Source: Kitasatospora arboriphila
GTDB taxonomy: Bacteria; Actinomycetota; Actinomycetes; Mycobacteriales; Mycobacteriaceae
Reading direction: 5' to 3'
DNA: 64,000 bases
NCBI RefSeq assembly: GCF_000717275.1
Contig: NZ_JNYV01000001.1
Coordinates: forward strand, 736,384 to 800,383
Both the position numbers and the translations under genes were made by a program. The stretch's first letter is position 1, and each line of letters opens with the position of its first letter. The notes beneath the pieces are model-generated. The model did no database searches. It was not told the origin of the DNA and saw only the letters and a program-made list of their open reading frames with translations. Of this stretch, positions 9,061-18,300 are shown in pieces.

Positions 9061-9573
9061 ATGCGTGTGAGTATTCGTTCTGTGGTAGCTGCGTCGACGT
9101 TGACCGGTGCGGCCCTGTTAATGACCGCTCCAGTAGCATCTGCCGCAGCGGAGGACGTCACAATGGCCGCCCCGACCGTTATCGACGGCAAACTACAAGC
9201 CAAGGTCACCAACAACACCGGCGGCTTGTTGAGGTGCTACGTGTCCGGCGCACCAGCAGGATCGACGAGAGAGCCGCGAGACATTGAGGAATTCGCGTTC
9301 GGCGGCAACAAGATAGTCAGCACGGGAACCAGCCCCATCTTTCTACGCACTTACGATGAGCTGCTGGAGATTCCGGACGGGACCTACGACGTGTACTGGC
9401 ATTGCAGTACGGTCGGTGATAACCCGAATCCGGGAGAGTGGGGCACTGCCGAGAGCGACACATACTCAGTCGAACCGTTCCGAAACGTCGTGGTGAAGGG
9501 CGCAATCGGCTATACACCGCCGCCCGCCGATAGCTGCTCTGGCTCCCTGTGCGGCGTCAGTCTGTTCGGCTAA
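9061..9573 (+). CDS. Small secreted protein of unknown function
   Basis: This 170-residue protein has a clear Sec signal peptide: RSVVA after the N-terminal Arg residues, then a hydrophobic core and an APVASAA cleavage region near residue 30. The mature part is acidic and probably beta-rich. It has four cysteines, one near residue 60, one in YWHCST, and two in the tail (SCSGSLCG), that could form disulfides. The ATG is preceded by GGAGG with eight-base spacing. I do not recognise a family. It lies in the accessory patch between tRNA-His and the transpeptidase gene. Confidence 0.75.
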   Translation: MRVSIRSVVAASTLTGAALLMTAPVASAAAEDVTMAAPTVIDGKLQAKVTNNTGGLLRCYVSGAPAGSTREPRDIEEFAFGGNKIVSTGTSPIFLRTYDELLEIPDGTYDVYWHCSTVGDNPNPGEWGTAESDTYSVEPFRNVVVKGAIGYTPPPADSCSGSLCGVSLFG

Positions 9574-9590
9574 TTCTCGGCATTCCGGGC

Positions 9591-9612
9591 GCCCTCGAAG
9601 TCGGGCGAGGGC
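9591..9612 (+). terminator. Hairpin after the secreted-protein gene
   Basis: GCCCTCG and CGAGGGC form a 7-bp stem with an 8-base loop, 17 bases after the stop codon. There is no T-run, so termination is only suggested by position. Confidence 0.35.
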
Positions 9613-9721
9613 GGCTCAAGCGCCGAATGACGTTCCGGAATCAGGTCTTGCGTGTAGGGTTCAGGACTCACGTCGGTAAGCAGCATGGTGTCGTTGTCTC
9701 AGTCGCCCTTGTGATGTGTAC

Positions 9722-10255
9722 GAATGGGGCGCTGGCTGCGTGATGCGCGCGTGGCCCGCACACCGTGGTCCTGCTACGTCTGCAACTGTCGTCAGCGGCC
9801 CCCACTCGTCGGCGGCCCGGTCGACTACACCGATCGCTGATGGCACCGTAGCGACAACTCGATCGTTGGGTCACCAGATAAGGCCTGGTCCGGTCCGCAA
9901 TTCGTGCGGTTGCGCTGTATCCGCACGCATCTGGAACTCAGTCTGCTCACCGGGGCGCGGCGACATCTTGGTGGTGTGGTTGCGCCTGACGGACACTGAC
10001 ATCACAGCGCCACGGATAAGGGCCCGGAGAAGGCCGAGGAGGCCGCGGGTCGGCCTCTCACGTACGAACGCCCTGAGGAGGACAGAGCCGGCGTCTTCCG
10101 ATCCGTGGTCCACATGGCCGTCACCAAGTGCGAGCCACCGCTTGGCCTGGGCCTAGCAGCTCCGACGACGCAACCGCGTTCGACTACTCGCCGCGCGAAG
10201 CGATCACAAGGCGGGCTCAAGATTGGGAGGCGATCCAGCCGCCCACATGGGTTGC
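9722..10255 (+). pseudogene. Probable decayed coding region, family not recognised
   Basis: One plus-strand frame reads with protein-like composition across this stretch but is broken by TGA at 9838-9840 and TGA at 9997-9999. Segments include WSGPQFVRLRCIRTHLELSL before the second stop and AGRPLTYERPEEDRAGVF after it. Near 10125 the coding signal appears to shift to another frame, reading FDYSPREAITRRAQDWEAI and PPTWVARR. The two stops and the shift suggest a remnant of an inactivated gene. I cannot name the family, and chance open reading in GC-rich DNA is the main alternative. Confidence 0.35.
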
Positions 10256-10265
10256 ACGCCGAGCC

Positions 10266-11501
10266 TCAGGCGTTGCCCTGCTTCCACGTTTCCCACGGAA
10301 TGTTCCAGTCACCGAGGCCGTCGGTACCCGACAGCTCGGGACCCACAGTGTTCTTCACGGTGATGACGTCGCCTCGCAACGAATTCTGAACCCACCACAG
10401 AGCATTCTCTGGGCTGACGTTCAGGCATCCGTGGCTCGTGTTCTCGCTGCCCTGCGCGTACACCGACCACGGCGCGGAGTGGATGTAGATTCCGCTCCAC
10501 GACATCTGGGTGGCGTAGTCGACGTCCAGCCGGTAACCGGCTGGAGAATTGACGGGGACACCGTAGGTGGACGAATCCATCACGATGCGGTCGAGACGAT
10601 CACCGATGATGTACGTGCCGTTGTCGGTGGGCGTGGAATCCTTGCCCATCGACGTCGGCATCGTCTTGATGACCTTGCCGTTCTCCGTGATGGTGATGGT
10701 CTTGGTGTTGTCATCGGCGGTGGCGATGAGCTCGCGACCGATCGTGAACTTGGTCTTCAGGTTTTCTTGGCCGAAGAGACCGTCACCCAGATCGATGCCG
10801 TACGTGTTGACCGCGACATCGACCTTGGTGCCGGGCTTCCAGAATTGCGCCGGGCGCCAACGTAATTCGGTGTCACTGAGCCAGTAGAAGCCACCCTCGG
10901 TAGGTGGGTCGGTACGGACCGTGATCGCGTCCTGCGCAGCCTTGCGGTTGGGGATCGCCTCATCGAATCGGATGGAGACCGGCATCCCTACGCCGACAGT
11001 CGAATTGTCCTCTGGCAGCAGATAGGCCTGGGTGAGGTTGTTGGGCGAACTCGTGGTGAACGAGGTGGTCGCCTTGGTGCTTCCACCGATGCCCTTGGCG
11101 TCAGCGGTCAGCGTGTAGGTCTTGTTGTAACCGAACGACCCGGGGGCCACGGTCCAGCTCTTCTTGTCAGGCGACAGCGCGCCCGGCACCGGTGCGCCCG
11201 CCGAGTTGGTGATCTGGACGTCGGTGAGACGCCCGTCGCTGGCGGTGACCTTCACGGGCGCACCGGGCGAGAACCCCACATCACCGTCGACCACCGGCTT
11301 GTCCGCGAAACCGGTGATCTTCACCGCCGGCTGCAGGAGATCGTCGAACGGTGTGGTGCTGACAACCTGATCGCTGTACTTGGGCGTCGGGGCATCGGAG
11401 GCACACGCCGACATCACCGCGGCGAGTGCGATCAGGAAAACCATGAAAACAGTGGACTTTCGAGCCCCTTGTCCTACCGAGGTCTGCGTGAACCCCATCA
11501 C
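10266..11501 (-). CDS. L,D-transpeptidase lipoprotein
   Basis: The 411-residue enzyme makes 3-3 cross-links in peptidoglycan, as the mycobacterial Ldt enzymes do. A signal peptide ends in a lipobox (VMSAC), so it should be a lipoprotein facing the cell wall. Two Ig-like domains follow, then the YkuD catalytic domain with SHGCLNVS; the nucleophile is the Cys near residue 359. It corresponds in position to LppS/LdtB of M. tuberculosis (Rv2518c), on the orn side of bcp-acpS-fas. MM at the N-terminus leaves the exact start open by one codon. Confidence 0.92.
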   Translation of the reverse strand: MMGFTQTSVGQGARKSTVFMVFLIALAAVMSACASDAPTPKYSDQVVSTTPFDDLLQPAVKITGFADKPVVDGDVGFSPGAPVKVTASDGRLTDVQITNSAGAPVPGALSPDKKSWTVAPGSFGYNKTYTLTADAKGIGGSTKATTSFTTSSPNNLTQAYLLPEDNSTVGVGMPVSIRFDEAIPNRKAAQDAITVRTDPPTEGGFYWLSDTELRWRPAQFWKPGTKVDVAVNTYGIDLGDGLFGQENLKTKFTIGRELIATADDNTKTITITENGKVIKTMPTSMGKDSTPTDNGTYIIGDRLDRIVMDSSTYGVPVNSPAGYRLDVDYATQMSWSGIYIHSAPWSVYAQGSENTSHGCLNVSPENALWWVQNSLRGDVITVKNTVGPELSGTDGLGDWNIPWETWKQGNA

Positions 11502-11679
11502 ACTCCAAACATCCCCTCAAGCCCACGAGTGGGCACCAAACAACTGAGGAGAGTCTACGGGCAATATGTGACGGACAGGAAACGCGACGAGCGGTCAAAA
11601 CCGACCGTTTCCGCCCCTGCGACCACGCGATTTTCGTTTTCCGCATGAGGCCTGCTAACGTTCCAAGTCGCAACAACGC

Positions 11680-11752
<73 letters not shown>

Positions 11753-11900
11753 CTTCTCGGATTGACTGCACCACTTCAATTCCTGCTCGGGCCGCCACGG
11801 CCAAAGATCATTTGAACAATCGACAGCCACCTGGCCGGTCGCACGTCATCGATCGTCAACTGTCACACCTGGACACGCTCTTCCCATTACTGTCATCCCA

Positions 11901-13310
11901 ATGACGCGAGGGGCTGCTGTCGTAGCGCTCGGCGCCAGAATCGGTAGCCGACTCGAACGCTCGAGCTATGCCGTCCGGTGGCTGGTCTTGGGCATCTCCA
12001 TCGGTGTGGTCGCCGGACTCGGCGCGGTGGTCTTCTTCGAAATGCTCGAGCTGGCCGGCCGACTCCTCCTGGAGGGCCTCGGCGGCTACGAACCTCCTCA
12101 GGCCGGGCGCAACGGCGACACGGGCCACTCAGACGGTTTCAGCCGGCCCTGGGCGATCCCCCTCGTCGTGGCCGGCGGCGCGCTTGCTTCGGCAGTTCTC
12201 GTCGCACGGTTGGCATCGGAAGCAGAAGGGCACGGCACCGATGCCGCAATAGAGGCCGTCCATTCCGGTCCGCGCAGCATCCGGATGCGGGCGGTGGGGG
12301 TGAAGATGGTCGCGAGCGCGTTGACCATCGGATCCGGCGGCTCTGCGGGCCGGGAAGGACCGGCAGCACAGATCTCCGCAGGATTCGGATCGTTGTTCAC
12401 GCGTTGGCTGAATCTGACCGACGACAACGGCCGAATCGCGGTAGCGATCGGGATCGGATCAGGCATCGGGGCAATCTTCGGAGCGCCTCTGGGTGGCGCG
12501 GTGCTGTCGGGAGCCATCCTGTACCGCAACGACTTCGAGTTCCGGACGCTCATCCCCGGGTTGATCTCGTCTGTCACCGCCTACAGCGTGTTCGGCTCGG
12601 TCGAGGGCTACGAGCCGCTGTTCGGATTCGTCGCCGACGACTACAGATTCGAGACACCCACGCAGCTCATCTGGTTCGCCGTGATCGGACTACTCGCGGG
12701 CGGCGTGGGAATTCTGTACAGCCGCTTCTTCTACGGCACAGTCAGCGTGTTCGCCCGCTTGCCCGGCAACCGGATCGTCAAACCCGCCGTCGGCGGTCTC
12801 CTGGTGGGCCTGCTCGCCCTGGCGATGCCCGAGATACTGGGCAGCGGGTACGGCTGGGTGCAGGAAGCGATGAGCGCGCAGACACTGGCCTCGATGCCGC
12901 TGTGGATCGTGCTGGCACTCCCCTTCGCCAAAATCCTCGCGACCTCGTTGTCGATCGGATCCGGCGGTGCCGGAGGCATCTTCGGTCCGGGCATGGTGAT
13001 CGGCGCGTTCGTCGGCGCTGCGCTGTGGCGACTGATGGAGCCGTTCGCGCCCGGCGTCCCCGAGGCGCCGGCGGCGTTTGTCATCGTCGCGATGATGGCC
13101 TGCTTCGGCGCCATCGCCCGAGTGCCCGTAGCGGTGATGCTGATGGTGGCCGAGATGACCGGCGGCTACACCCTGCTCCCCGGCGGGATGGTCGCCGTGG
13201 GTATCGCCTACCTGCTGGTGTTGCGGAGCGGGGACTCGATCTATCGCGCTCAGCGCGAGGACCGGGAAGCGGCTTCGGTCGAGCGGTCGGGGTCCCGGCC
13301 GCTCGACTGA
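11901..13310 (+). CDS. ClC-family chloride channel or Cl-/H+ antiporter
   Basis: A 469-residue polytopic membrane protein with the two signature loops of the ClC family. GSGGSAGREGPAAQ carries the gating glutamate, and GSGGAGGIFGPGMV forms the second selectivity segment. The GREGP form with its glutamate is typical of transporters that exchange chloride for protons. The N-terminus includes an extra loop of about 30 residues before the second helix. It is a single gene, following tRNA-Lys and facing the DUF3618 gene. Confidence 0.9.
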   Translation: MTRGAAVVALGARIGSRLERSSYAVRWLVLGISIGVVAGLGAVVFFEMLELAGRLLLEGLGGYEPPQAGRNGDTGHSDGFSRPWAIPLVVAGGALASAVLVARLASEAEGHGTDAAIEAVHSGPRSIRMRAVGVKMVASALTIGSGGSAGREGPAAQISAGFGSLFTRWLNLTDDNGRIAVAIGIGSGIGAIFGAPLGGAVLSGAILYRNDFEFRTLIPGLISSVTAYSVFGSVEGYEPLFGFVADDYRFETPTQLIWFAVIGLLAGGVGILYSRFFYGTVSVFARLPGNRIVKPAVGGLLVGLLALAMPEILGSGYGWVQEAMSAQTLASMPLWIVLALPFAKILATSLSIGSGGAGGIFGPGMVIGAFVGAALWRLMEPFAPGVPEAPAAFVIVAMMACFGAIARVPVAVMLMVAEMTGGYTLLPGGMVAVGIAYLLVLRSGDSIYRAQREDREAASVERSGSRPLD

Positions 13311-13332
13311 AGCTGATCAGTCAGTCAGATGC

Positions 13333-13566
13333 TCAGGAGACGATCTTCTTGATGACGATCGCGACCACGACGACTCCGACCGCGATCAACGTTCCCGCAA
13401 CCGCCGGCTTCTGGAGGGTCACGAGCGCGGTGGCCTTGGCATCTTCGGCCAGCCGCTGGGGATTGGCGCGAGTCGCAAGGGCGTCCAGGGTCTCGGCGAG
13501 TTCGTCGCGGGCCCGTTCGATCTCGCGCTCGATGTCGTCGGTATCGCGTCCCACAAGGTCCTCCAT
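13333..13566 (-). CDS. DUF3618 small membrane protein
   Basis: This 77-residue protein starts with a charged amphipathic region (DIEREIERARDELAETLDAL) followed by one transmembrane helix near the C-terminus and a KKIVS tail. That layout is the DUF3618 family, which corresponds to Rv2520c beside bcp in M. tuberculosis. Its function is unknown. The start ATG at 13566 gives the usual family length. It diverges from bcp, so the two may share a promoter region. Confidence 0.8.
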   Translation of the reverse strand: MEDLVGRDTDDIEREIERARDELAETLDALATRANPQRLAEDAKATALVTLQKPAVAGTLIAVGVVVVAIVIKKIVS

Positions 13567-13698
13567 CGGTGAAGTCCACTCCCCGCGCTCGTACGAAGGC
13601 GCGGAGCGGCCGGTCAGTTCTCGGACTCTACGGTAGTTCACAGTCCGGGTTGCCAGTGTTCCGCCACACGAATTGCGTCCTCGGCTAGCCTGAACCCG

Positions 13699-14172
13699 AT
13701 GACTGAGAACACACGACTCGCAGTGGGCGACAAGGCCCCAGGCTTTTCCCTGCCGGACGCCGACGGGAACACTGTCTCGCTCGACGACTATCGGGGACGT
13801 CAGGTGATCGTCTATTTCTATCCCGCTGCCAGCACTCCCGGCTGTACCAAGCAGGCCTGCGACTTCCGTGACAACTTGGGCGAGCTGAACGACGCGGGTG
13901 TCGAGGTCATCGGCATTTCTCCGGACAAGCCCGCAAAACTGGCCAAGTTCCGCGATGTAGAGGAGCTGACGTTCCCGCTCCTGTCCGACCCGGACAAGGC
14001 AGTCCTCACGGCCTGGGGTGCGTTCGGTGAGAAGAAGATGTACGGCAAAACCGTCACCGGAGTGATCCGATCCACCTTTCTGGTGGATGCCGAGGGCAAA
14101 ATCGCTGTGGCACAGTACAACGTGCGCGCCACAGGGCACGTGGCGAAACTTCGCCGCGACCTCTCGGTCTAG
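13699..14172 (+). CDS. bcp: Thioredoxin-dependent peroxiredoxin (BCP/PrxQ type)
   Basis: The 157-residue enzyme reduces hydrogen and organic peroxides using thioredoxin. The peroxidatic cysteine is in STPGCTKQAC, and the second cysteine five residues later gives the CxxxxC pair of BCP enzymes with an intramolecular disulfide. The start ATG at 13699 produces the standard N-terminus. It lies between DUF3618 and the TetR gene, in the same arrangement as Rv2521. Confidence 0.93.
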   Translation: MTENTRLAVGDKAPGFSLPDADGNTVSLDDYRGRQVIVYFYPAASTPGCTKQACDFRDNLGELNDAGVEVIGISPDKPAKLAKFRDVEELTFPLLSDPDKAVLTAWGAFGEKKMYGKTVTGVIRSTFLVDAEGKIAVAQYNVRATGHVAKLRRDLSV

Positions 14173-14190
14173 CCGAAGCGACCTGTGGCC

Positions 14191-14889
14191 ATGGCCCAGC
14201 GGCAGTCCGGTACCGGCACCGGGGATTCCGGCGCCCTCAAGACCGGTGCCTCTCGGTTGCTCAGTTCCGAACCACTTGTTCCGCGCAAACGGCCCACACA
14301 GCAACGCAGCCAACTGCGGTTCGATGCGATGCTTGCCGCTGCGCGTGACCTGCTGATCGAGGTGGGCTTCGAGTCGCTGACGTGTGAGCACATCGCCCAG
14401 CGCGCCGACGTCCCGATCGGGACGCTGTATCAGTACTTCGCGAACAAGTACGTCGTGGTCTGCGAACTCGATCGAGAAGACGCTGCTGGAGTACAGAGCG
14501 AACTGGCCCGATTCGCCGCGGAAGTTCCGTCTCTGGACTGGCCTCGCCTACTGGAGAAGTTCATCGATCACCTGGCGCAACTGTGGCACGACGATCCGTC
14601 TCGACGCGCGGTGTGGCTCGCTGTGCAGTCGACGCCTGCCACTCGCGCCACCGCCACCGTGCACGAGCGTGCGCTGGCGGAATTGGTCGCGCGGATCATC
14701 GCCCCGCTGACCCCCGATCGCAGGCGCCGGGCGCTGATGTCCGAACTCCTGGTGCACACGGCGTACTCGCTGCTCAGCTTCTCGGTGCAAGAAGGGCAGA
14801 ACCACTCCGCGACGGTCACCGAACTCAAGCGCATGCTGGGACGCTACATGCTCTTGGAAGATCCCGAGAACAACCGCAACGCACAGTGA
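14191..14889 (+). CDS. TetR family transcriptional regulator
   Basis: The protein has 232 residues from ATG 14191; a GTG two codons upstream (14185) is also possible. The DNA-binding domain reads RFDAMLAAARDLLIEVGFES and then the helix-turn-helix IAQRADVPIGTLYQYFANK. The C-terminal half is helical and would bind an unknown ligand. An N-terminal extension of about 40 residues precedes the domain. It follows bcp by 18 bases and converges on acpS-fas. It may control bcp or the lipid genes, but nothing here proves the target. Confidence 0.87.
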   Translation: MAQRQSGTGTGDSGALKTGASRLLSSEPLVPRKRPTQQRSQLRFDAMLAAARDLLIEVGFESLTCEHIAQRADVPIGTLYQYFANKYVVVCELDREDAAGVQSELARFAAEVPSLDWPRLLEKFIDHLAQLWHDDPSRRAVWLAVQSTPATRATATVHERALAELVARIIAPLTPDRRRRALMSELLVHTAYSLLSFSVQEGQNHSATVTELKRMLGRYMLLEDPENNRNAQ

Positions 14890-14905
14890 TTCACAGGCGC
14901 AAGAA

Positions 14906-15316
14906 CTACTGAGTCTGCGACTGCGGAGCCTCTTCGATCACCGCGACCGCTCCCGCCATGTCGCCGTCGTGGGTCAGCGAGATGTGTACCGCCGTTCCTG
15001 CCAGATGGGTACCGATCTCACCGCCCAGTCGAATGGCCGGTCGGCCCCAGGCATCCGTGACGACCTCGATGTCGCCATGCCGAATCAGCGGGAGCAGGGG
15101 CGAGCGTGCGAAACGACTCACCGACCACGCCTTGATCACGGCTTCCTTCGCCGCCCACCGGGCAGCGAGATGCCTCGCCTCGTCCCCGGTGCCCGAGGCG
15201 GCATCACGCCGCTCCCCCACCGTGAACCGATCTGCGAATGTGGTGCCGGGCTGTTTCAACTGCTCGGCGAAGCCGGGGATCGACACGAGGTCGATCCCCA
15301 CTCCGATGACCGTCAT
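14906..15316 (-). CDS. acpS: Holo-[acyl-carrier-protein] synthase
   Basis: This 136-residue enzyme transfers 4'-phosphopantetheine from CoA to the acyl-carrier serine of the fatty acid synthase. The N-terminal VGIDLVSIPGF and the AAKEAVIKA motif are diagnostic of AcpS. The start ATG overlaps the stop codon of fas as ATGA, so translation is coupled. Sitting next to its main substrate, fas, matches the mycobacterial fas-acpS operon. Confidence 0.94.
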   Translation of the reverse strand: MTVIGVGIDLVSIPGFAEQLKQPGTTFADRFTVGERRDAASGTGDEARHLAARWAAKEAVIKAWSVSRFARSPLLPLIRHGDIEVVTDAWGRPAIRLGGEIGTHLAGTAVHISLTHDGDMAGAVAVIEEAPQSQTQ

Positions 15317-18300
15317 CCGCCGTAGGTTCCGTTCGCCGACAGACGAGCCTCCGTGTCGAGCAGCATTGCCGCTTCCTGATCCCCCTCGTAAGAGCTGTCG
15401 TCGAACCGACGGTTCGGGGGCCGCTGGTAGGCCGGTTTGCCGCCGCACATGGCCTCGAGCAGACGCTGCTGGCCCAGCCGCGCACGTTCGGTTGCCGCAG
15501 CGCGGTAGCGCTCACGCTCAGCCGGATCAAGCGAGGCCACAAAGGCTTCCGGGTGCACCACGGCGATGAGGCCGGACACGTGCCCGAAGCCCAGGCTCGT
15601 CAAGAGGCCGGCCTTGAGGGCGAACCTCTCGCCGAATCGCAGCGGTTCGGTCGGCCACACCAGATGTTTGTGCTCGGCCATCACCTCGTCGACGCAGTCG
15701 AGACTGCGGTTGGGAGGGATGACGCCGTCGCGCAACACCTGGCACAGACCGATCAGCTGGAAGGCTGCCGCGCCGCCCTTGGAGTGGCCCGTCAGCGACT
15801 TCTGCGACACCACGAACAACGGCGCACCGTCGCTACGACCGATCGCCTCGGCGAGCCTCTCATGGAGATTCGCCTCGTTGGGGTCGTTGGCCTTGGTGGA
15901 CGTGTCGTGCTTGGACACCAGAGCCACGTCGTCAGGACTGACACCGAGCTGACGGAGCGACCGGGCGATACCTGAATCCTGGTGTCCGCGAGCGGCTCCG
16001 AGTGCACCGATGCCGGGGGCCGGGATGGACGTGTGTACGCCGTCACCGAAGCTCTGTGCCCATCCGACCACACCGAGAACCGGCAGACCCATCTCGGCGG
16101 CCACGTCACCGCGGGCCAGCAGAATCGTTCCGCCACCCTGCGACTCGACGAATCCGCCCCGACGACGGTCGTTGGCCCGGGAGAACCGGCGGGCATCGAT
16201 GCCCTTGGCTTCCATCGTGGCCGTCTCGGCGGTGGCCGACATGTCGCCGAACCCGACGATGCCCTCGATACCGAGGTCGTCGAACCCACCGGCGACCGCG
16301 AACAACGCCTTGCCCAACTTGATCTTGTCGACACCTTCTTCGACCGACACCGCCGCGGTGGCGCAGGCGGCCACGGGGTGAATCATCGCGCCATAGCTAC
16401 CGATGTACGACTGAACCACGTGCGCTGCAACAACATTCGGCAGTGCCTCCTGCAGGATGTCGTTCGCCTTGGCCTCACCGGTGAAGGTGTCGAGGTACAG
16501 CGATCGCATCGACGTCATGCCGCCCATGCCGGTGCCCTGAGTGTTGGCGACCAGGCCTGGATGCACCCACCGCATCAATTCCGACGGTTCGAATCCGGAA
16601 GCGAGGAAGGCGTCGACGGTGGCGATCAGGTTCCACAGGGCGACCCGATCGATCGACTCGGCCATGTCGGCCGACACACCCCAGCGAGTGGGATCGAACC
16701 CGGTCGGGATCTGACCACCCACGGTGCGGGTGAGCTTGAATCGACGCGGTACGCGGATCTCGGTGCCGGCCTGACGTGTCACCTGCCATTCGCCACTGTC
16801 CGGGTCGACCTTGATCTTGGTCTTGTCCGGCGCGGCCGAGAGGAAGGAGCGTGCCTCACCCTCCGACGCCACCGAGAAGGTCAGATCGTTGTCGAGGTAC
16901 ACCGAGGTCAGCAACGGTGACGAGTTGTCGATCATGTCGCCGTCGTCGGCGTACCGACGGATGCCGCAGCGTTCGACCACGGCATCGTGGTAGCGATCGG
17001 CGATCTCCGACTCGGCGACCGGGTCGCCCGACTCGGCGTCGTACCAACCGGGCTTCGGTGTGGCCTCCCACGTGATCAGGCCTGTGCTCCAAGCCAATTC
17101 GAGAACGCCGGCCGCCGACAGTTCGTCTTCGACCTCCATCTCGAACCGGGTCCGTGCACTGCCGTACGGTCCGAGTTCACCGGCACCGACGATCACGACC
17201 AGGTCCTCCGGGCGCGCGTCGATCTTGCCCCACGCAGGGGTGGTCGACTCGGGCGCCCGCGCCGGGGCAGGAAGGGCGGCCAGTGTCGGCTCGTCGGACT
17301 CGTCCTCGTCATCAGCTGCTGCCAGCGCGTCAGCCTGGGCCTGTGCCAGCGCCTTCATGTCGAGCGTCGCGTCGGCGAGTCCACCGGTCAGGTCGAGGTG
17401 CAACGGTTCGGTCCTGGCCTGGACCCGACTCTCGGGCGTCACCGCCGTGAGCAGCTCGGTGGCCATCTCGTGGGTTGACCAGGTCTTCACACCTGCGGCC
17501 TCGACAGCCTCGACGAGTCCATCGTTGTGGCCCATCAGCCCGGTGCCCGTGACCCACCCGATCAGCGCGTGCGCCAGGGTGACCTTGGAGTTCCAAGAAT
17601 CCTCCGCGGCCCAGCGCTTCACCAGTGCGTCGAGCGCGGCCTTGGACTCGCCATAGGCGCCGTCGCCACCGAACATCCCGCGGTTGGGCGAGCCTGGCAG
17701 CACCACGTGCAGCCGAGCCGCCAGATGATGGTCGGCTGCGATGTCGCCGAGACCGGCGATCAGCCGCTCCACCGACCAGAGCAACACCTTCATCTCCAGT
17801 TCGGCGCGACCGCCCGCGTCGGTGAGGTCGCCGGCGACCCGCGGTGCGGCGAACGGGAACAGCAGGGTCGGCTTGAGCGCCGGCTTGAGCACTCCGGTCT
17901 TGCCGCCGAGGTTCTCGGTCTGCTCGCTACCGATCCACTCGACCAGCTCGTCGACGTCGGTGTACGACGACAGGTTCGCCGGGACCACCCAGAGCGCCGC
18001 GTCGCCGCGGGCACTGCGCCGGTAGAGCGACTTGAAGAACGCCAGCCGATTGTCGTCGAGGCGCGAGGTCGTCGCGACCACGGTGGCCCCGCCGGCGAGC
18101 AGTTGCCCGACCACTGCGGCAGCGATCGAACCCTTGCTGGCTCCGGTCACCACGGCGATGTCGTCGGCGTAGGTCTCGGGCTGCGGATCTTCGGCCGCGT
18201 GGGCGATCTGCGCGTAGACCCGGGCGTGCACCTGGTGTCCGTTCGCGAGCGCCTTGCCCTGCCACCAGGTGGCCTGATGGCAGACGGTCTCGCCCGCGCC

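Noticed and set aside
9871..10113. Minus-strand 80-codon frame in the accessory patch
   Set aside because: Its composition is unlike a protein and it lies opposite a more convincing plus-strand remnant.
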